Assembly: GCF_964026455.1 (NCBI RefSeq)
Contig: NZ_OZ032152.1
Location: forward strand, 434,001-498,000
Origin: Rickettsia endosymbiont of Lasioglossum villosulum
Lineage (GTDB): Bacteria > Pseudomonadota > Alphaproteobacteria > Rickettsiales > Rickettsiaceae
Length of the DNA stretch: 64,000 bases
Direction of reading: 5' to 3'
A program made the position numbers and the translations under genes. The stretch's first letter is position 1. Each line of letters opens with the position of its first letter. The notes beneath the pieces were generated by a model. It searched no databases. It had not been told where the DNA came from and saw only the letters and a list, made by a program, of their open reading frames with translations. Shown piece by piece: positions 35,075 to 45,150 of the stretch.

Positions 35075-38000
35075 CTAAACTCTTATTCCTTGATTTAGCT
35101 TGATCTCAGATACTTGCTTTACCGCACTTCTTATTTCTTTAGCTATTTCTGAGCTTGGACTTATATATTGCATTATTTGTTTATCTCTTCCTATGGCATT
35201 TAAGTAATCTTCAGGGACGAGATGGCTTTTGCCTTGAAAATCATGTACTACTATATCACAAAATTTTTTATCACCAAGATTATAATTAGGATCAAATTTA
35301 TTCTGCATAATTTGTAAATCTTTCTGTATCTTCTGCTCTATTGCTGCTATGCAAATCTTGTTACTATAAGCAGTACAAGAATCTATACCTTTTTCTCTGT
35401 AGATTTGTAAAGCAGTATCGATATTTTCTGCTGTGCCAAACTGTGCTAAAGCTTTTATTTGCTGTTGTTGCAAATTATTTAGTTCGTTATTATCGTTATT
35501 TACCATTTTTGACAATAGTAATTCTATATACTGAAATTGTGATTTGCTATCATCACTTGCTTTTAAGGATGACTGTTTAGTTATTTTACTAGCTACTGTT
35601 AATTTTGCTATTTCAGGCTCTATAAGCTTGTTTATAGATTCTGCTCCTTGGGATTTTAACATATCGTTAAAATCGCCTTTTTCTGGTGGTCGTATTATTG
35701 ATACTACAGCTCCTTTGCTAATTAATTCTTCCTGAGCTTTCATTACAGTGTGAACCGATACTGCTTCTTGACCATCATTATCAGCAGCAATTATTATTCT
35801 CTCACCTTTGATAGGCTCATAGTTCCTAATGTTACTTACACCTAAACTACAAAGAATTTTGCCTTTAATACCAGCTTCTGCAATGCTTAAAGCCGTTTCT
35901 ACCCCTTCTGCTATAATCGTTATATTACTAACTGAATTATTGCCATCTGTACTGCTTTGTACATTCCTGCTTTGTACGTTCTGCTGTTCGTTATTTTTAT
36001 TAATCTCAACAAAAGAACCTCTGATTCTACCAAATGAACGTTTATTAACCTCAATATCAGCTTTATTATTTGTGTCTTTGTTTAAATAAATTGATTGTCC
36101 ACCGGTAATATTACCATCTTTATTTCTAGCAAAAGCAATTAATGCAGGATAATATTGTTTGCTATTACTGTCCCACATCATATTGGTTCTAAGATCATTA
36201 TTTAGTTGATATCCTGTTAATATTTTTTTAATTCCACGATGTTCTAATAAATATTTTTTTGCTATATTATTTGGCGTCATATAGATTATAGAATCTGATT
36301 TTTCATATAATTCTTCAGCTCTCTTTATCTTAGATATTTCAGCATATTTCGCTTGTTGATCTTGATTCTTAACTTTTTGGTCAAATTGCTCTTTTATCTT
36401 ATCTTCTAATAACTTGCTATTGTTTGACACACCAACCATATCTTGTAAATATTTCTTAGCTTCTACAAAATCACAATTTTTTTCTCTTTGTACTAAGGTA
36501 AATAAATCTCCTCCCTCTCCTTTACTAAAATCATACCATCTGCCAGCTTTACTGCCACCTATCCTCATCACTATTTTGCCATCTTTCTCCCAGCGTAACA
36601 CTTGACTATTTGATAAATGCTTGTTTGGACTGCCTAGCAAATTTCTACCTATTTCTTCCGCTTTAAATGATAATAGTTGCTTTAATTCTACTGCTTTTTG
36701 TTTATTAATAGAATTATAATCTATTTTATTCTTTGCCATAATATCCTCTTGTAACTTAACACTGATTGTTGTATCTTGTTTATTACAATTCGTAAGGTTA
36801 TAAGAAGAGCTTTTTTGCTCTTCTTGGGCTTTATGGCTTGTGGCAAAATTTGTGCTAGTGCTTCTTAGGATTTCTGCTACTTTAGCAGATGATCTTGATC
36901 TCACTCTTAAGTGGTAATAGTTATCATTACTGTGTAATCTATCCTTAATATCTTCTACTACCCCTTTAAACCAATTACCTACTTTATCTATAATATTAGG
37001 ACTCTTATTTTTTTGATCTTGAATCGCTACTAATTCTTCTAAAGTTTTAAAATTAATGCTAGATAGCCTATTATCTATTTTACTAAGTTGCGATATTAAA
37101 CTGGCCATATTCCTGGTAGCCTCCCTATTATAATAGAGTTTTACCTCTTCTATATGTCTAGTCATGGCTACATAAGAATTTCTGCTATTTCCTGCTAGAT
37201 TATGTAATACATAGACATCTTTAATTGAGGCTCCTTGTGCTTTATACACTGTAGAAGCATAGCCATGTTTAAAGCTTACATCTTGAGGATTAAATTCTAT
37301 TTCTTTCCCGCTATCTGTTTTAGTAACAAACTTATCGTTGCTTACTGAAGTTATCGTTGCAAATTCCCCATTTTCTATTTGTAAATCTTTAATAGTTGTT
37401 TTAAACAAAATACGATCTCCTGCCATATAATCTTCATACTGCTGAGCTGGTATATAGCATCTATATTCTTGACCAGTAAGCAAGCCTTTAGCTTTTAGTA
37501 ACTCCCTGATCCCTTGATTAATACTATCTACTTCAGCATTACGCATGGTAATTATTAAACGCTCATTTAGAGCAAATTTGCTGTTACTCCAATCGTTAAT
37601 TAATCTTGCCATTGATTCTTCTAGCGTATGATCAATCTTTAAACATTTATGCTGTGCAAGTAAACGCAAACCACCGGCAATATCTGATTTTGCAAAGCAT
37701 GAAGCCATTTCTCTTGCCCATGCCTTGCTTTGTCTTCTAATGTTACTTAATTCATATGAGCCAAATTTACTAGCCAATACTGTAAACATTCCTCCTCGCT
37801 CAACGGAAGTTAGTTGTCTCTCATCTCCAGCCAGTATTAGATTACAATTGTTACTCCTTGCTACTTTTAGTAATTCTAAATAATCACTATTACCTACCAT
37901 TCCTGCTTCATCTACTACTAGCGTAGTATTTCTTGGTAGATTAGCTTTACCATTATACAATTTAAATAAAAATCCTTTTACTGTATGACACTTCTGGTAG

Positions 38001-39223
38001 CCTTTACTTTTAAGTTCTGATGCTGCTTTATGAGTAGGAGCGAGTCCTATAATATTTTGCCCATGATTGGTGGCAATTTTATAAGCTTTCGCAAGTACTT
38101 GTGACTTACCGCTGCCAGCTCTACCTTGAAGGATTCTAATACCTTGACTATTAATTAATATATGATGCAGGCTTGCTCTTTGTGCTTCATTAACACTAGC
38201 TAGGTTGTCGATAGCACTTTTAAGCTTAATAACGTTATTAAAATGAATCTGACTATTGATCTTATCTGCTATTCTTAGTATCCTTAATTCTTCATCCCTT
38301 ATCTCTTGAGTAGTATAGTATTTAGTATCAGTGCCATCTTCATTATATAGTTTTACCAGCCTATCTGAATTTAATATTTCCCTTATTAGTTTTTGCTTTT
38401 CTGCTTCTTCTTTAATCTCTTTTACTGCTTTTTCTATATCCAATTTAGTAAAAATAGCTTGATGACGAATCATGCGATCAAGCACTCCATCCGCTCCTTT
38501 GATAATTTCAAGATGGGCAAGCCTGCATATGTTATTTTGCTCAGATATTTCATTGATAATACTTCTCATTCTAGTAGGACCAACATGCTGCTGTGGCATA
38601 AAACTTATCGGGTCTACTCTGATTTCTAAACCTAACTTAGCAAAATATTGATTGATTACTTCTTTAGCTTTTTCATGAATAATTTTATCTTCGGGGATAA
38701 TGAATGCTTTGCCCTTAACTTTGGCAAATTTAGGATTTAAATCTACTGCCTTAGCTCCTAAAGCTTTACCGTCTTCTGTGAATCTTCTGGTGGTAACAAG
38801 CAGATGGGCATGCCAATTCTTCTCTCCATCATGTGGCTGATGAATATCAACCTGAACTCCAAGTCCATTTCTTACCCATCCCATCTCTTCGATTATTTTA
38901 TGGGTAATAGTTATTCTATCATCTAAATCTAATTCCTTATCATCAGGTAGAGCTATAACTACATCTTTTAATAATTGACTATTTTTTCTTTTCTCACTCC
39001 TTTCCACTTCATTCATCAAGATACTTGGATTTTTGAATTTCTGATCTACGTGGCTAGGTAATAATACTGCATGGTAAACATTATCGCCTTTTTTGCTAAA
39101 ATTATAAGTAATGTTAGTTCTCTCATCTTTAATAATCAGCCTTGCATTATAAGCAGCTTTCAGACAAGCATTTTTACCTTCACTTCTGCCAACTATTTCT
39201 ATTCTTGCAAACTGTATTGCCAT
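35075..39223 (-). CDS. traA: Ti-type TraA relaxase-helicase with Toprim domain
   Basis: The 1,382-residue protein has a MobA/MobL (MobQ) relaxase domain (about 1-210; His cluster IHQPHDGEKNWHAH, residues 128-140), a RecD-like helicase (about 340-700; Walker A QGRAGSGKS at 366-374, Walker B VVDEAG), then a primase-like segment (about 850-930, GGSKAGRWYDFSKGEGGDLF) and a Toprim domain (about 1090-1200, IIAEGVETALS and AADNDGQEA). It nicks and unwinds DNA at oriT. The gene is intact. Fusion with a Toprim module suggests it also handles priming or end processing. Confidence 0.92.
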   Translation of the reverse strand: MAIQFARIEIVGRSEGKNACLKAAYNARLIIKDERTNITYNFSKKGDNVYHAVLLPSHVDQKFKNPSILMNEVERSEKRKNSQLLKDVVIALPDDKELDLDDRITITHKIIEEMGWVRNGLGVQVDIHQPHDGEKNWHAHLLVTTRRFTEDGKALGAKAVDLNPKFAKVKGKAFIIPEDKIIHEKAKEVINQYFAKLGLEIRVDPISFMPQQHVGPTRMRSIINEISEQNNICRLAHLEIIKGADGVLDRMIRHQAIFTKLDIEKAVKEIKEEAEKQKLIREILNSDRLVKLYNEDGTDTKYYTTQEIRDEELRILRIADKINSQIHFNNVIKLKSAIDNLASVNEAQRASLHHILINSQGIRILQGRAGSGKSQVLAKAYKIATNHGQNIIGLAPTHKAASELKSKGYQKCHTVKGFLFKLYNGKANLPRNTTLVVDEAGMVGNSDYLELLKVARSNNCNLILAGDERQLTSVERGGMFTVLASKFGSYELSNIRRQSKAWAREMASCFAKSDIAGGLRLLAQHKCLKIDHTLEESMARLINDWSNSKFALNERLIITMRNAEVDSINQGIRELLKAKGLLTGQEYRCYIPAQQYEDYMAGDRILFKTTIKDLQIENGEFATITSVSNDKFVTKTDSGKEIEFNPQDVSFKHGYASTVYKAQGASIKDVYVLHNLAGNSRNSYVAMTRHIEEVKLYYNREATRNMASLISQLSKIDNRLSSINFKTLEELVAIQDQKNKSPNIIDKVGNWFKGVVEDIKDRLHSNDNYYHLRVRSRSSAKVAEILRSTSTNFATSHKAQEEQKSSSYNLTNCNKQDTTISVKLQEDIMAKNKIDYNSINKQKAVELKQLLSFKAEEIGRNLLGSPNKHLSNSQVLRWEKDGKIVMRIGGSKAGRWYDFSKGEGGDLFTLVQREKNCDFVEAKKYLQDMVGVSNNSKLLEDKIKEQFDQKVKNQDQQAKYAEISKIKRAEELYEKSDSIIYMTPNNIAKKYLLEHRGIKKILTGYQLNNDLRTNMMWDSNSKQYYPALIAFARNKDGNITGGQSIYLNKDTNNKADIEVNKRSFGRIRGSFVEINKNNEQQNVQSRNVQSSTDGNNSVSNITIIAEGVETALSIAEAGIKGKILCSLGVSNIRNYEPIKGERIIIAADNDGQEAVSVHTVMKAQEELISKGAVVSIIRPPEKGDFNDMLKSQGAESINKLIEPEIAKLTVASKITKQSSLKASDDSKSQFQYIELLLSKMVNNDNNELNNLQQQQIKALAQFGTAENIDTALQIYREKGIDSCTAYSNKICIAAIEQKIQKDLQIMQNKFDPNYNLGDKKFCDIVVHDFQGKSHLVPEDYLNAIGRDKQIMQYISPSSEIAKEIRSAVKQVSEIKLNQGIRV

Positions 39224-39500
39224 GGTTTGTTAATTCTAACAATGTTCAATCCATCATTGACATTACCATGCAATCTTAAAATCATCCACTGAATCTCAAA
39301 CATATGAACCAGCAAACAAAAATAAACCTTTAGGTTTATATATTGCGTCTCTCCCTGTTTTTACAAACAAGCAGAGAACAAAATGCTAAGCATTATGTAA
39401 TAATATAGACAAACTATTAGAGGTAAGTTATCAACTATAAGGATATTATAGGTATTTTGTGTTAAAGTTTAAGTTAGCCGAGTTAGTTAAAGAGCTATAA
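39224..39500. other. Candidate oriT region upstream of the relaxase gene
   Basis: The gap between traA and the broken traD-Ti is where MobQ/Ti systems usually keep oriT. It holds a perfect hairpin ATAAACC/GGTTTAT (39322-39328, 39333-39339) immediately followed by TATTGCGTCTCTCCCTG, a GC-richer patch resembling a nick region. A TTATCAACT DnaA-like site lies near 39433. The role is inferred from position and structure only. Confidence 0.4.
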
Positions 39501-39510
39501 TCGGTGGCTT

Positions 39511-39684
39511 TTAATGGTACGGTTTAAGCAGTCCGTAAGAAAGCATGATTTTGGAGTTGTTGGTAATATCATTGATGGTATTGTATGTTTTATTAATATA
39601 TAAGAGACCTCGTTTAGGAGATTAATTTTTAACACCACTCCAACTTTAAATTAGCTCGGTCTGATTGTGAACGTAGGAGGTTGT
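39511..39684 (+). ncRNA. IS110 left-end non-coding region, possible bridge RNA
   Basis: About 175 non-coding bases precede the transposase inside the presumed IS110 left end. Elements of the IS110 group are known to transcribe a structured bridge RNA from this position that pairs with donor and target DNA. I see a stable-looking segment around AGAGACCTCGTTTAGGAG, but I cannot fold it or define its ends. The motif AATCGGTGGCTT occurs both just before this region and just after the IS, in traD-Ti. Confidence 0.35.
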
Positions 39685-41022
39685 ATGCCAAATAGTAAAA
39701 ATAATAAACAAAAACTAGCTGTAATTAATCCCGATGCAGCGTGTATAGATATTGGTTCTAGAGAACATTACGTATGTGTACCAGCTGACAGAGATGATAA
39801 GAATGTTCGCAAGTTTGCAGCTTTTACAAGTGATTTAAAAGAAATGGCAAATTGGTTAAAAAAATGTGGTGTTAAGACTATAGCTCTGGAGTCAACAGGA
39901 GTGTATTGGATACCTATATTTCAGATTTTAGAGAGTAGTGGTTTTGAAGTAATATTAGTTAATGCCAGACATGTAAAAAATGTACCTGGTCGTAAGACAG
40001 ATATTAAAGATTGCCAATGGTTACAACAACTACATAGCTATGGATTATTAAATGGATCATTCCGCCCAAAAGATCAAATATGTGTACTCAGAACTTTTAC
40101 AAGGCAAAGGGACAGATTAACAAAAAGTGCTGTAACCCATATCAACCGTATGCAGAAAGCCCTTAATGAAATGAATATTCAGTTACATCATGTGATTAGT
40201 GATATAACGGGCGTTACTGGGATAAGTATAATAAAAGCAATTATTGCTGGTGAAAGAGATACAAATAAATTAGCAGCGTTTAGAGATCATCGTATAAAGA
40301 ATGATGAAGAAACTATAATTAAAGCACTAGAGGGAGATTATCGTAAAGAGCATCTTATAGTATTAAAGCAAGAATTAGATATTTATGAGTTTTACCTAAA
40401 ACAAATCAATGAGTGTGACAAAGAAATAGAAGCATATTACAAAGAGTTTGAGAAACGTGGTGATGGTGAGTTAATAAATAGTACAAAACAATACAGAAGT
40501 AAAAATGCTCCAAAGTTTAATTTACAACAATCACTATATAATGCAACAGGAGTAGATTTTACTACGATTCCAGGATTAAGTGAATTAAGTGTACAAACAA
40601 TAGTATCTGAAGTGGGATTAGATATGGACAAATGGGTTACAGAGAAACATTTTACATCTTGGCTTGGTTTAAGTCCTACTAACAAAATTACTGGTGGTAA
40701 AGTGTTTTATACTAGAACAAAGAAGGTAGAAAATAAAGCAAGTATGGCTTTTAGAATGGCTGCTTTTAACCTAGGTAAAGGAAAATCAGCATTAGCAGGA
40801 TTTTACAGAAGGATCAAAAGTAGAGCTGGTGTACAAAAAGCTATTACTGCTACAGCAAGGAAGCTGGCATGTATATTTTATCGCTTACTAAGATATGGTC
40901 AAGACTATATAGAAAAGGGAATTGAAAATTATGAAAAACAATATCAAGAAACAATAGTAAAAAACTTTCAGAAACAGGCAGCAAAACTAGGGTTTAGTGT
41001 GATTAAAATAGAGCATTCTTGA
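39685..41022 (+). CDS. IS110-family transposase
   Basis: I choose ATG 39685 (MPNSKNNK), preceded by GGAGG at six bases. The 445-residue protein has the N-terminal DEDD RuvC-like domain (CIDIGSREHYVCV, ALESTGVYW, RKTDIKDCQWLQ) and the C-terminal Tnp20 serine domain (FTTIPGLSELSVQTIVSEVG, then SWLGLSPTNKITGGK). It appears complete. It lies between the oriT region and the remaining part of traD-Ti, which it or an associated rearrangement has truncated. Confidence 0.9.
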   Translation: MPNSKNNKQKLAVINPDAACIDIGSREHYVCVPADRDDKNVRKFAAFTSDLKEMANWLKKCGVKTIALESTGVYWIPIFQILESSGFEVILVNARHVKNVPGRKTDIKDCQWLQQLHSYGLLNGSFRPKDQICVLRTFTRQRDRLTKSAVTHINRMQKALNEMNIQLHHVISDITGVTGISIIKAIIAGERDTNKLAAFRDHRIKNDEETIIKALEGDYRKEHLIVLKQELDIYEFYLKQINECDKEIEAYYKEFEKRGDGELINSTKQYRSKNAPKFNLQQSLYNATGVDFTTIPGLSELSVQTIVSEVGLDMDKWVTEKHFTSWLGLSPTNKITGGKVFYTRTKKVENKASMAFRMAAFNLGKGKSALAGFYRRIKSRAGVQKAITATARKLACIFYRLLRYGQDYIEKGIENYEKQYQETIVKNFQKQAAKLGFSVIKIEHS

Positions 41023-41032
41023 GATCTAGTTT

Positions 41033-41230
41033 GTTAGGAGAAAAGCTCGTACCCGTCGTTTAATTGAAATCGGTGGCTTAGTTGTTAAAGCTAAACTTGA
41101 TGATTTACCCACTAACAGTTTACTAGGAGCTTTTGTTTCTTTAAAAGAAAAATTAATACAAAATCCTAATATCCAAGATCACTGGACTAAAATCGGCAAA
41201 AATATTTTTGATAATCACGAATTAAGATAA
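41033..41230 (+). pseudogene. Ti-type TraD (relaxosome accessory), 5' truncated
   Basis: The frame downstream of the IS reads RKARTRRLIEIGGLVVKAKL and ends FDNHELR, the TraC/TraD-Ti signature (K.RTR.LI..GGLV.KA). This small protein is normally encoded divergently from traA and helps the relaxase at oriT. The start and N-terminal residues are gone, so it is probably non-functional. The assignment is from the conserved motif and from location. Confidence 0.7.
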
Positions 41231-41333
41231 TTTAATATTAATATCATATATAAAATTTTTAATATTTAAATTAAGGAGTAGATAAATTGTATATCATCTG
41301 ATACCATTATATGGTATTTAAAACAGTCAAGTA

Positions 41334-41553
41334 ATGATAGAATATATTAAACATAATGAAGGAACATTTACTTCATTAACAACAGAACAAAAAAAAGCTG
41401 TAGGATTATTATCAATTGGAACATTTTTAGAATATTTTGATCTGATGCTATATGTTCATATGACAGTTTTATTGAATGAATTATTTTTTCCTAAGGCAGA
41501 CCCTCATACTCAAGCTATTTACTCTGCTTTTGCATTTTGTTCCACTTATGTTT
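41334..41553 (+). pseudogene. MFS transporter, N-terminal fragment
   Basis: The frame MIEYIKHN...LLSIGTFLEYFDLMLYVHM...NELFFPKADP...FCSTYV is the N-terminus of a ProP-like MFS protein close to the one at 15510. It stops matching at about 41553, where reverse-transcriptase sequence on the other strand begins. It is the left side of an illegitimate junction. Confidence 0.75.
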
Positions 41554-42145
41554 CGAGTAACCCCTATTGCTTCCAAAGCTGATTTCTCAGGTCTGTAGCC
41601 ATAAGCATACGCATCAAGTTAAGGTGTAAACTGCCTTTATTACAGTAGTTTATGAATAGTTTGATGATAGGCATCATATGTACCTATGAAGACATATTTA
41701 AATATAAATGCCTTATTTAGGGTAAAACAAAACATAATGATTTTACACTTAAAATGCTTGAATATGAGATATATCCCTTAACTTGATGCGTATGGTAGCC
41801 ATAAGAGTCTGGATAAAAATATGGTTCTACTAAAGGTTCAAAAACTAACTTTACTACCATCTGAGCTATCCTATCTGATACTGTTGGTATCCCTAGTATT
41901 CTTTCACCACCAGCTTTCTTCGGTATGGCTACCACTTTGACTGGTGGTGGAAAGTAACTGCCCGATGATAATCTATTCCATAATTTATAAAGATTTTCCT
42001 TTAAGTCTTCTTCAAAGCTTTCTATGGATTGTTGATCTACCCCAGCAACTCCATCATTTGCTTTGACTAGTTTAAACGCTTTCATTACTAGTTCTTTTGG
42101 AATAGTAAATGGTTTTGTTGTACTCAAAATATCCTCCTTTTGCAA
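41554..42145 (-). pseudogene. Group II intron B reverse transcriptase, interrupted and truncated
   Basis: The minus-strand frame from ATG 42145 encodes the RT N-terminus (ANDGVAGVDQQSIESFEED, GERILGIPTVSDRIAQMVVK, PYFYPDSYGY). A 189-bp MITE interrupts it at YGY, after which RPEKSALEAIGVTR continues the same frame at 41595. The sequence then ends abruptly at about 41554. The catalytic YxDD region is absent. Confidence 0.85.
41606..41794. mobile_element. 189-bp MITE with 19-bp TIRs and 11-bp target duplication
   Basis: Perfect 19-bp terminal inverted repeats, CATACGCATCAAGTTAAGG and its complement, bound a 151-bp non-coding interior. GTAGCCATAAG is duplicated at both edges (41595-41605, 41795-41805). 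Removing the element plus one duplicate restores the reverse transcriptase frame YGYRPEKSA, which proves insertion. An 11-bp duplication is typical of IS4-family transposases, a likely but unproven source. Confidence 0.9.
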
Positions 42146-42671
42146 GTTGCTTTTTAAATATAACTACCTAACGCAATCCCTTCGCTCCACCTCCATTACA
42201 GAAGCTTCTCCGCTACTACGAATTGCTCCGCCCTAGTTTCTTGCATCGGTACTCTCATATTCACGATATCCACCTTTTATATTTCTCCCTTAACATCAAG
42301 ATGACTAGTTCCCATAGTTCCTTATAAAAGCCAAGATCAGAATCACGCTACCTCTACGCCGAACACCACCTGCACAGTAAATCAGGTTTCTTGCAAATTT
42401 ATCCTAGAAGGAGGACACGCTTCTAGTTTTGATGTCAAACTTCTACTCTTACGACGCGTCAACAGTAGTTCAGGTTTATTCGTCTTTCTGATCCATACCT
42501 GCCGAGTTTATCTCGATTTTTCCTCAGTCGCTCACAACTATCACTCTTTATGATAGCTGCACTGGGTGGTTTGAAGCCCGCTCCTGTAAACCGACTCCGA
42601 AGGACCTTCCTTCATCTTCTATAAAGCTTATGAACAAGTAGTTGTTATTCTCTTGTTTCTCTATGGCACAC

Positions 42672-42957
42672 TATCCTCTATAGTATCATGCAATATACTA
42701 GTTACTAGTATATCTGTTCTAAATAAGTAATCTGATATCATATATGCTACTTCTATCGGATGTGAATAAAATGGTTCTCCTGATTGACGCATCTGACTAC
42801 CATGATATTTCTTAGCATAGTATATAGCTTTCTTTACCTCCAATACACCCACTGGTGGTACTTTTACTACACTATTTAAATATATTACTTTATCTAATAA
42901 CTTCTTAGCATAAATACATATCTCAAAATTTGTTTGATAACCTTCTATCTTTTTCAT
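42672..42957 (-). pseudogene. HD-domain (SpoT-like) protein, N-terminal fragment cut by intron B
   Basis: The frame starts MKKIEGYQTNFEICIYAKKL and includes AIYYAKKYHGSQMRQSGEPF, SHPIEVAYMISDY and ILHDTIED, then enters intron B and stops. Its last 40 or so residues nearly match the first residues of the fragment at 15035, so the two are pieces of the same kind of gene. The metal-binding HD pair is present, but the rest of the domain is not. Confidence 0.8.
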
Positions 42958-43026
42958 TAATGCTTATTAATTATTTTCAATACTTTTTACCTAAATTTTC
43001 CAACTAATCCTATATCTTTTGATTAT

Positions 43027-43236
43027 ATGATTATATATATAACAGCTGTGATTTCTCCACCAGCATATGATCCAACAAAAAAGCCAGTTTTTCATACCTA
43101 CCACTATGCTCGTTCAGCAACATTGTTATCAATCTCTATTTTACCATTATCTAAAAACCTCATTACAGAGTTGTCTCATTATTTAGAGAACATAAGCAAT
43201 AGCTCTATTCTTGGCACTTTTTTAAGTAGTATATGA
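43027..43236 (+). pseudogene. Unrecognised coding remnant left of intron C
   Basis: A 69-codon frame containing ISPPAYDPTKKPVFHTYHYA and LSHYLENISNSS ends at TGA just before intron C. It reads like protein but I do not recognise it, and it has no good start site. It is probably the flank of whatever gene intron C entered, or a fragment left by rearrangement. Confidence 0.25.
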
Positions 43237-43239
43237 TAC

Positions 43240-45150
43240 GGGCGCTAGGCGAAGTGGATAAATTACAGTTGGTGAGAATCCAATCTACGTAAAGTTTAGC
43301 CAGCAGCGTAGAACCAAATCTCACATGTAAGGAGGTAACGAATTATGTGAAGCTGAGAGGCGGGATGTATTGGGTTGTAACGCAAGTGAAGGATATAAGC
43401 TCCGAAATGTACAATATTGTAGAGGTTGACATGTTGTATCACATGGAAAGCAGAATGTGTAGTTGCGATAAGGCAAGCAACTATTGCTCTACCGGAGTCT
43501 CAGGCCACGACACGATACAAGATGGAATTTATCTAAATCTAGGAGATCCATTGTATTCTTACGTAAGTGAGTACTTTGAAACAAGTTGTCAAGAGCAAGG
43601 ATTAAAGGAAGATACAATGGAAGTCGGACTGACTAATAGTACTTTGAGCATGGGAAAGCCATGTACATGGGGAAGTGGTCAGCAATATAGCGTTAGTTTA
43701 AGTACGCTTAATTCACTAATACACGGAGGTTAGAGAGTAGAATGGAAAGTAAACTTAAACTTATATCTGCGAAAGCTAAGGAAGATAAGAGACTAAAATT
43801 TACGGCATTAGTGCATCATGTAAATAAGGAAAATCTTATTGAATGTTACAAGGAGCTAAAGAAAAATAGAGCTTGTGGCATAGATGAAGTAACAGTTGAA
43901 GAATATGGCAAGAATCTTGAAGAGAATATAGACAATCTGCTACATAGACTGAAGGATAAAAGCTATAGAGCCAATGCTGTACGACGGGTAGAAATACCTA
44001 AAGCTAATAGTAAAGAAAAGCGAGGGCTTGGCATTCCGACAGTTGAAGATAAATTAGTGCAGCTAGTAGTTAAGAAGTTATTAGAAGCAATATATGAACA
44101 AGATTTTCTAGAGTGCTCTTATGGATTCAGGCCTAACTTAAGCTGTCATGCAGCAATAAAAGCGTTAGATACAGTAGTAATGAAAAAGCCAATTAACTAT
44201 GTTGTAGAAGTTGATATTAGAAAATTTTACGATAACATAAATCATTACTGGTTGCAAAGGTGTTTAGAAGAGAGAATATTAGACAAGAATTTTATATGGC
44301 TAATAAGAAGGCTTTTAAAAGCAGGAGTAATCAAGGATGGTGTTGTTAGTACCAGCGATCAAGGTACATCGCAAGGCTCAGTGGCAAGCCCAATTCTTGC
44401 AAATATCTATTTACATTATGTTTTAGATTTATGGTTTGGGAAAGTTGTTAAACCAAAAGCTAAAGGCTATGTTGAACTAATCAGATATTGTGATGATTTT
44501 GTGGTGTGTTGCGAAAGTCAGAAGGATGCGGAAGAATTTTTAAGCCTACTACATGATAGATTAAAAAGTTTTGGATTAGCTATATCAGAAGAGAAAACAA
44601 GGATTGTTAAGTTTGGTAGACGTCCTTGGCAACTCGCCAGTAAAAATAAAGAGAAATTAGAGACATTTAACTTTCTGGGTTTTACCCATTATTGCGGGAA
44701 AAGTAGGCAAGGATACTTTATAATGGGTCATAAGACTATAAAGAGTAGCTTTGCAAGAAAACTAAAAGAAACGCAAGAATGGTTAAAAGCAATAAGATCT
44801 CAAGCAGTTTTAAAAGACTGGTGGCCAATACTGAAATCAAAATTAACAGGACATTATAATTATTTTGGAATTAGCGGTAATTATCAATCTATCTCTAAAT
44901 TCTATCATAGAACTGTGCAGATAGTACATAAGTGGATAAACCGTAGAGGTAGTAGGAAAGTAAGCTATATATGGTTACGAAACTATTTACAGTGGAATCC
45001 ACTACCAATGCCTAAAATAATGTATTCTCTATATAGTAAAACTATTGTTGTAAAGCAGAATAGCTATATTGAAGAGCCTTATGTGGGAAAACCACCTGTA
45101 GGGTTCTGTGAGGGCTATCATAGCAATGAAACTTCACTAATTAGGAAGTG
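43240..45150 (+). mobile_element. Group II intron C (nearly complete)
   Basis: The element starts near GGGCGCTAGGCGAAGTGG (43240), a diverged form of the GUGCG start, followed by about 500 bases of RNA domains, the RT gene, a domain V at 45074-45106 and a domain VI-like stem (TGAAACTTC...GGAAGTGG) to about 45150. All parts of a group II intron are visible, so this copy could be active. The exact ends are approximate. A 129-codon frame at 43347 lies in the structured RNA and is not a gene. Confidence 0.75.

Larger units (their letters stand above)
41554..42671 (-). mobile_element. Group II intron B (5' portion), inserted in an HD-domain gene
   Basis: On the minus strand GTGTGCC at 42671 starts the intron directly after GAGGATA of the HD-domain gene. 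The uninterrupted homologue at about 15130 reads GAGGATAC at the same point, which confirms the site. About 520 bases of RNA domains precede the RT gene. The 3' part, including domains V-VI, was lost at the junction near 41553, so it cannot splice. Confidence 0.8.

Noticed and set aside
43347..43733. 129-codon plus-strand ORF ahead of the intron C reverse transcriptase
   Set aside because: It lies wholly in the structured 5' RNA domains of the group II intron, its product is low-quality (many Cys/Ser/Met, no domain), and such spurious frames are common there.
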